Assembly (NCBI GenBank): GCA_001839685.1
Contig: MLAK01000710.1
Location: forward strand, 1-64,000
DNA: 64,000 nucleotides
Direction: 5' to 3'
Source: Tritrichomonas foetus
Taxonomy: Eukaryota > Parabasalia > Tritrichomonadida > Tritrichomonadidae
Of the stretch, positions 58,821 through 64,000 are shown piece by piece (position 1 is the first letter of the stretch; each line of letters starts with the position of its first letter). Position numbers and translations under genes: made by a program. The notes below the pieces were generated by a model that searched no databases, was not told the origin of the DNA, and saw nothing but the letters and a program-made list of their open reading frames with translations.

Positions 58821-60176
58821 TTAAATCACGTATTTTTGTGAAGATTCCCAAACAGTATCGAAGTAGTTTCGAAGTGTCTTCACAATTTCAGACAAGTTTG
58901 TAGAATAATGAAACCCAAGATTGGATTCAACATCGTCATCGCAAAGTGAATGTGAAAATACAAAAGCTCTATTTCCAATTAACATAAATTGGGCTCCAAC
59001 TGAAGATTCTTTATACAAGCGAATCCTCGTGCTTGAAAGTGCAGCAGTTGTATTTATCCATGGATTGTCAATTTCTTGACCTTCTGGAACGAGATATTTG
59101 ATATAAATTGGTAAAGTTGAGCTTCCTGCCATTAACACGCGAGTGAAAACTTGATAGAAAGAAAATTCTTTATTCGTATATGGCGGAATCTTATCCGAAA
59201 AGAAAGAAATGTTTTGTGTGAATTCGGAATTTGCATTCAAATATAAAGTTGATTGAATTAAATCGGCTGTTGATATTCTTAAAGGATCTCCATAAACTGA
59301 CGGATTATGAAAGAAGTAAAATGTTTCAATTTCATTTTCAATTCCTGCTTTGATTTCATTTTCAAATCCTGTTTCGATTTTAGTTTCAATTCCATTTTCA
59401 AATCCTGTTTCGATTTTAGTTTCAATTCCATTTTCAATTCCTGTTTCGATTTTAGTTTTAATTGATGTTTCAATTTCATTTTGATTGTTAACATAAATGT
59501 CGTTTTTTGAATGCGAATTTGATTTCATTTTTTGATCAATTTGTGACTTTATACTTTTGTTGAGGTAAAATGGAATGATTGTGGATGATTTTGCCTGATA
59601 TTTGATTGGAATGATTGATGGCAATTCGTTGTTAATTCTTTTCTTTTGAAAATTGAAAAATGTTGTAAAATCATCAACAGCAATATTGCAATTGCAAAAC
59701 TTAGTCATTACACATTTTTTGCCGTCTGTGTTTGACAAAATTTCATTAAACATGAATGCCTGATTATCAATAATTGCAAATCCCATTGATATGGGTCCTT
59801 TCGTGATATCGGATATTCCATTTTCTTTGAATAATTCTATCGTCTTATCAACATCGAAATCATTTTCTGAAATAAGAATAGAAACGGCGATTTCCTTTTC
59901 AATTGCGTTTTTCAAAAAGGATATATAATGGCGTCGAATTACGTCGTAATTTGTATTGTATGCTGAAATAAAAACTTTTTCTGATGCATCATTGATCTTT
60001 TCGGCGATAAAAATGTGGAATTGTTCGGGGAAATTGGCTATTTCGATTTCGGGGTTGGAATTGCAGGTTTCGGGGATTGTAACTTTTGTATCAAAGTAGG
60101 ATACAATAATACAAATACAAATAATTAATGATGAGCAGATAATTCCAAAGAGATGAATATCAAAATAGTATTTCAT
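58821..60176 (-). CDS. PLD3/4-like membrane protein without catalytic HKD motifs
   Basis: 451 residues, ATG at 60176. N-terminal signal-anchor (residues ~8-28, FGIICSSLIICICIIVSYF), type II topology as in PLD3/PLD4. N-terminal lobe: HIFIAEKINDASEKVFISAY, then VSILISEND; where HxKxxxxD should be there is SMGFAIIDNQAF. C-terminal lobe: DPLRISTADLIQSTLYLNAN; the second motif reads GAQFMLIGNRAFVFSHSL instead of HxKxxxxD. The end FDTVWESSQKYV resembles PLD3's 'DWDSPYSH' close. So the fold is likely but the catalytic His/Lys are missing. Residues ~240-285 are an ETKIETGFENGI tandem repeat. Probably non-enzymatic. Confidence 0.6.
   Translation of the reverse strand: MKYYFDIHLFGIICSSLIICICIIVSYFDTKVTIPETCNSNPEIEIANFPEQFHIFIAEKINDASEKVFISAYNTNYDVIRRHYISFLKNAIEKEIAVSILISENDFDVDKTIELFKENGISDITKGPISMGFAIIDNQAFMFNEILSNTDGKKCVMTKFCNCNIAVDDFTTFFNFQKKRINNELPSIIPIKYQAKSSTIIPFYLNKSIKSQIDQKMKSNSHSKNDIYVNNQNEIETSIKTKIETGIENGIETKIETGFENGIETKIETGFENEIKAGIENEIETFYFFHNPSVYGDPLRISTADLIQSTLYLNANSEFTQNISFFSDKIPPYTNKEFSFYQVFTRVLMAGSSTLPIYIKYLVPEGQEIDNPWINTTAALSSTRIRLYKESSVGAQFMLIGNRAFVFSHSLCDDDVESNLGFHYSTNLSEIVKTLRNYFDTVWESSQKYVI
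59325..59475. repeat. in-frame 39-bp tandem repeat in the PLD-like gene
   Basis: Repeats on the coding strand encode IETKIETGFENG units three to four times (residues ~240-285), with alternating full and half copies. Confidence 0.8.
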
Positions 60177-60597
60177 TCGAGAATTTTAAGTTTCACCATA
60201 AATTAACCTTTTAAGGTATTATATTTGACCTATTTTTTCATGAATTGTAATGGTCAATTTTTTACCTTGAACTGAGATCACTGTCAAGAAAAATGTATAT
60301 TGGTATTTGTATATTTATTTGGTCTTATCATCAAATCTCATTGGCATTCATATATTGATGTTATCTTTCAAACATTTTCTTTTTCGTTTGTGTACAAGTC
60401 TTGTACTACAAGGCTTTTTGGCACAAATTTGATTGATGCTTCAATTGTAAGCATCATTTTCATGAAAAATAAAAAGATTCTTGTTAGCGATAACCAACTC
60501 GGTTAAAAAAAGAGATAAATTTTACTACTATTCAACTTAAGATATAAGTAAATTTGGTTCTAAATTTATTTACTAATAATATCTATAATATTTATAT
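60177..60597. other. intergenic
   Basis: A+T-rich spacer between two genes on the minus strand. No feature seen. Confidence 0.6.
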
Positions 60598-62247
60598 TTA
60601 TTCTTCTGTATTTAATTGTTTGGTCATGTTTCTTTTATGAACATCATTGTTTAAATTATTATTCAAGTCGTTCTTAATAATAGTTGAGTTTTGTTCTTCA
60701 TCTTTTTTTCTTTTTGCAATTTCGAGTTTCTTTCGTCGTTCCTTTTCTCTCTGCAATAAAATTTTCATGATTTTCTTTTTCTTTTCGGCAGATATTTTTG
60801 ATTTTCGGCTTTTATGGCCAAAAAATACGAAGTAAATAATTAAACAAAGAATTGATAAAACGAGCGAGGTTAAGAAAAATGTAAAAAGGGAATTTTGTTC
60901 AACCATTTCTGCATAAAAATCAAATGAATTTTGCAAAAATGACTTAAAGCCTTCTAAAAATCCTTTCCCAAGAACTTTTCGCTTTTTTAGAGGCAAATTA
61001 TCAATATCACCAAAAATTCGCTCTTCTTGAAGACTATGTTTAACCTTAAAATGCTTTTTATTCCATTTTCGGATTGATTTTTCATTTGTTGAGATTAAAA
61101 TATTATCAAATCCAATTTCGCGATGAATTGTCCAAAGTTCAAAGCCGACTGAAAAAATTGGTTCAAGTTTATACGGGGTTTTATTTTCATAATAAAAAGG
61201 ATTTTTAATTTGCCTTGCTTTCCATTCACCTTGATATTTTGGATTCGGGATTTTTGGTGGAATATATTTTCCACGATATTTTGGATTTTTTATTAAAGGA
61301 GGTGAATAGGGACCACAACCAAGAGCTGCAAGACATTTTGGATTCGGAATTTGTGGCTGTTTCCATTTTCCATTTTTCTTTTCATTCCAGTTTTTAGGCT
61401 TTACTGCATCTGGATCAGGAATGTATTTTTTCTCATTAACATACCAACCTTCAGGAACTTCTAGTTTAGATGAATCAGGAATAAATTCAGGTTCATTTTC
61501 ATCCCAGTCTTCAGGTTTTGGAGAATTTGGATCATCGATGAATTGAATATCATTCCAATTCGATGGTTTGGAATCAGTTGGATCATCAATTGTGAGTGGC
61601 GGATCAATTCCTGGTTCCATATCTTTGAAGAGATTTCCTTTAAAAGCTTTTTTATCATTGATTCGAATTTCAAAAGAATTATCTGGTCTGAGAATTAAAG
61701 TATATAAATTTGTAAGTTTATCTAATTTTGTTTTTGGTGGATTTTTGAGAGTTTTTTGTTCGAATTTTCCAGAAATTAGATTTCTGATGTTAATAATGAA
61801 ATGAACTCGATCAAAATTAGCACAATGATCTGGTCCAAACATTAGCAAAAATTGTGTTTCATTTGTGAGTTGATCTGAATCAAAATCTTTCCCAAACAAT
61901 TTTATATAGGATCCAGCACATTCAATATTATCTTGATAACGAACTTCATATTGTAAAATTAATGTTTTGTTTTCATTTGAAAATGGTGCCTCTATTTTTG
62001 AAGAAATTCCATGAAATGCTTTTCTTGACATCATAAATAGCATTTTTTCTCCAAGAATTCCTTGTGGTGGAATTGATGTATTTACAGTCCATTCGCCGGA
62101 ATAATTTTTGGCATTTGTGACAAACCAACGATCAACCCAATCATCATCATTGAATGATTGAAAGAATACTAATTCACCACTGGGACGTGATGGAAGTGAT
62201 TTTTGCCTGAATTTCAAGCATAGATACCAGAGAAAAAAAGATAACAT
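60598..62247 (-). CDS. calnexin (ER lectin chaperone)
   Basis: 549 residues, ATG at 62247. N-terminal signal sequence (MLSFFLWYLCLKF). The lectin domain (residues ~25-215) includes YSGEWTV, GISSKIEAPF, LILQYEVRYQDNIECAGSYI (with the family Cys) and LMFGPDHCANFDRVHFII, the conserved GPD-C disulfide. The P-domain arm has four type-1 motifs (IDDPTDSKPSNW, IDDPNSPKPEDW, IPDSSKLEVPEGW, IPDPDAVKPKNW) and four type-2 motifs (GKWKQPQIPNPK, GPYSPPLIKNPK, GKYIPPKIPNPK, GEWKARQIKNP). 4+4 indicates calnexin, as calreticulin has 3+3. TM ~462-482 (FFLTSLVLSILCLIIYFVFF) then a basic ~65-residue cytosolic tail. Confidence 0.97.
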   Translation of the reverse strand: MLSFFLWYLCLKFRQKSLPSRPSGELVFFQSFNDDDWVDRWFVTNAKNYSGEWTVNTSIPPQGILGEKMLFMMSRKAFHGISSKIEAPFSNENKTLILQYEVRYQDNIECAGSYIKLFGKDFDSDQLTNETQFLLMFGPDHCANFDRVHFIINIRNLISGKFEQKTLKNPPKTKLDKLTNLYTLILRPDNSFEIRINDKKAFKGNLFKDMEPGIDPPLTIDDPTDSKPSNWNDIQFIDDPNSPKPEDWDENEPEFIPDSSKLEVPEGWYVNEKKYIPDPDAVKPKNWNEKKNGKWKQPQIPNPKCLAALGCGPYSPPLIKNPKYRGKYIPPKIPNPKYQGEWKARQIKNPFYYENKTPYKLEPIFSVGFELWTIHREIGFDNILISTNEKSIRKWNKKHFKVKHSLQEERIFGDIDNLPLKKRKVLGKGFLEGFKSFLQNSFDFYAEMVEQNSLFTFFLTSLVLSILCLIIYFVFFGHKSRKSKISAEKKKKIMKILLQREKERRKKLEIAKRKKDEEQNSTIIKNDLNNNLNNDVHKRNMTKQLNTEE

Positions 62248-62707
62248 GAAACTTGATAAAATGAAGTGTTCACTGGTTAATGAAAATTTAGTTAACTAAA
62301 AATTGATGTAGATATCTGGTGGAAAAAAGTAACTTAATCAAGGAAAAGATCTCTTTGATATATTTTTTGTGAATTATTATTATCAAATTTATCGAATTGT
62401 TGTAGGTAGTTAAAACAAAATTTCATCTCAATATTTAAACACCTTCTTTTTTTCTTTTTTGAGTTATTAATCAACCGAAATTGTAATTAAAAGCAAGTCT
62501 AGTATGATTCTGGAGGGATTTAGTTCACGAAAAAAAAGTAAAAAAGAAAATCAATAATTTTTTTTTCTTTTTTAATTAATCTACAGGCTTTTCATAGTAA
62601 CAAATTATGAAGAAAAACCGAGAACAATAGATTTCTTTTATATTTAACCTTTCACTTTTTTGATGCAATTTTTTGATGTTTCACTTTTCCCACTTTTTGT
62701 TGAGCGT
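62248..62707. other. intergenic
   Basis: A+T-rich spacer between two genes on the minus strand. No feature seen. Confidence 0.6.
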
Positions 62708-63355
62708 TTAGCAACAAGAGTTTCCTCCAGATGGATCCTGCCTAAGTGGCTGTGGTTTTGCACTGAGTGGAGCTCTGGCACCACTGACTGGATTATTCAA
62801 CTCGATTTCTCCGCTATTGATTTTGTCTAAAACTGCATGAGCGGTTTCGATAAATGTATCGTCGATACGATCACCTGACAAAGCAGATGTTTCGAATAAT
62901 GTAAGACCATGTTGGTCTGCGAAATCTTTGGCTTCAGCTGTAGAAACTTGGCGTTGGGCATCTAAATCAGTCTTATTTCCAACAAGTACTTTAATCGCGG
63001 TCTTTGGGGAAAGTTGGGTAGCATCTTCGACCCAGGTGCCAAGGTGGTTGAAGGACTCGCGATTTGTAACATCGAAAACTAAAAATACTGCAGCAGACGA
63101 TCGGAAATAAGCGCGGGTGATAGAATGGAACCTTTCTTGTCCAGCTGTATCCCAAATTTGTAGTTTGATTCTAAAAGATTCAACTTCGACAATTCGGGTT
63201 CCAAATTCGAGTCCAACGGTCTGTGGCTGATTTGCGTTAAAAGAATGATCACAAAATTGTTTGCACATTGCGGTTTTTCCGACCGCAGAGTCTCCGACGA
63301 GAACAAATTTGAAACTGAGTTGGTGATCGCTTGGTTCGCCTTGTTCTGATGACAT
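62708..63355 (-). CDS. Rab GTPase (Rab4/Rab14-like)
   Basis: 215 residues, ATG at 63355. G1 GDSAVGKT (residues ~22-29), effector Thr in PQTVGLEFG, G3 WDTAGQERF with HSITRAYFRSSA, G4 NKTD and G5 ETSAL. The C-terminus is GGNSCC, a double-Cys geranylgeranylation signal. NKTDL (Thr replacing Lys in NKxD's central position is allowed), and ETSALSGDRIDDTFIETAHAVLDKI fits the Rab4/Rab14/Rab2 branch. Role inferred: endosomal recycling, along with VPS29 and ACAP encoded in this window. Subfamily is uncertain. Confidence 0.95.
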   Translation of the reverse strand: MSSEQGEPSDHQLSFKFVLVGDSAVGKTAMCKQFCDHSFNANQPQTVGLEFGTRIVEVESFRIKLQIWDTAGQERFHSITRAYFRSSAAVFLVFDVTNRESFNHLGTWVEDATQLSPKTAIKVLVGNKTDLDAQRQVSTAEAKDFADQHGLTLFETSALSGDRIDDTFIETAHAVLDKINSGEIELNNPVSGARAPLSAKPQPLRQDPSGGNSCC

Positions 63356-64000
63356 TTTTGATAACCGAAAAAAAATGGTCTTTCATGGGATTTTTGAAAG
63401 AAAAGGGTAATGACAATGAAGTAATTTCAATAAAAATATTTTTATTTTATTTGGTCAAATATTTACGATCTCAATGGTCAAATACAGATTTATATTTCAC
63501 ATATTACTTGAATGAACTATATGAAAGTTTGATTATTGTTTAATGACACATTTGAAGTGTGACACTTCATGTGAATCGAGCGGCAATGCTTCATTCACGT
63601 AAACTAATCAAAAATCTTGAGCTAATATTTTATATATCCATTATTATATTAATGATTTTGGTTGTTGTACAATAATAAATTTATAGCGTGTACAACAAGT
63701 AAATAAAGATCAATATTGTTTCTACTGTGAATGAACAAGACTTGATTAGATAGATATAGTTAATCATTTTTACCGTGAACACTTTTCGTTAATTTGCCTT
63801 TTTATTTGACCTTAAATGTTCACGATGAAAATAGTCGCACTTTACAATGGTAAAATTACTTTTCATGAAACATGTTTTTACATTCTTATGAAACTCTTCT
63901 AAGATTTTAAAACTTACCTATTTATCAAAAATAATAGTAATATATGAAATCTATAAATATTTAAAAATACAATTTTCTATACATGATTCATCAGAAACTA
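63356..64000. other. intergenic to window end
   Basis: 645 bp, A+T-rich. A short frame at 63331-63543 on the + strand is a shadow of the Rab leader region. No further gene is seen before the window ends. Confidence 0.55.

Overview
The window is 64 kb of very A+T-rich eukaryotic nuclear DNA. It looks parabasalid (trichomonad), probably Tritrichomonas-like, though I cannot fix the species. The reasons are: mostly intronless genes on both strands with very short leaders; a spliceosomal intron with GTATGT and ACTAATACATAG ends, matching the Trichomonas-type consensus; small R2R3/3R Myb proteins; an M60-like surface metallopeptidase; BTB/ankyrin family members in several states of decay; and a 3-Cys/His-rich eS31 fused to ubiquitin. 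The code is standard (TAA, TAG and TGA all act as stops). Several long reading frames extend upstream to TTG; I moved those starts to the first credible ATG.

Layout. 0-12 kb: CaaX-tailed coiled-coil protein (-), Gemin2-like SMN-complex protein (+), HPS5-like propeller/RING protein (+), Cyc8/Ssn6-like TPR protein (-), VPS29 (+), tubby-like protein (-), ubiquitin-eS31 (+). 13-21 kb: COPI-associated-like membrane protein (-), secreted beta-helix-like protein (-), CTNNBL1-like protein (-), tRNA-Arg (-), long coiled-coil protein (-), second tRNA-Arg (+), MAP kinase (+). 22-23.3 kb: a decayed gene in fragments. 23.6-27.3 kb: a 1220-residue M60-like surface metallopeptidase. A 2.5 kb gene-free gap follows. 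29.7-42.2 kb: ZnT5/MSC2-like transporter lacking metal ligands (-), uL3 (+), HEAT-like protein (-), POC1 centriole protein (+), membrane-anchored P-loop NTPase (+), two unrecognised proteins (-). 42.7-51 kb: BTB/ankyrin gene with a frameshifted 3' end (-), small coiled-coil protein (+), Asn-rich protein (+), two tandem Myb genes (+). 51-64 kb: acylated protein kinase (-), nucleoplasmin-like protein (+), a small broken gene (-), an ACAP-type BAR-PH-ArfGAP-ankyrin gene in two exons (-), third tRNA-Arg (-), BTB pseudogene ending in CAA and poly(A) runs (+), PLD3-like protein without its catalytic motif (-), calnexin (-), Rab4/14-like GTPase (-).

The genes are not an operon or a single system. 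Functional groupings: endomembrane traffic (VPS29, HPS5-like, ACAP, Rab, COPI-associated, calnexin), splicing (Gemin2, CTNNBL1 and an actual intron), centriole/flagellum (POC1, tubby-like), transcription (two Mybs, Cyc8-like). The most useful new signals are the intron that joins two apparent genes into one ACAP, an 8-mer GACCGTTT/AAACGGTC found six times, five of them 5-22 nt before a start codon, a GGCCTTT element at identical distance before both ribosomal-protein genes, and several enzymes with altered catalytic residues.
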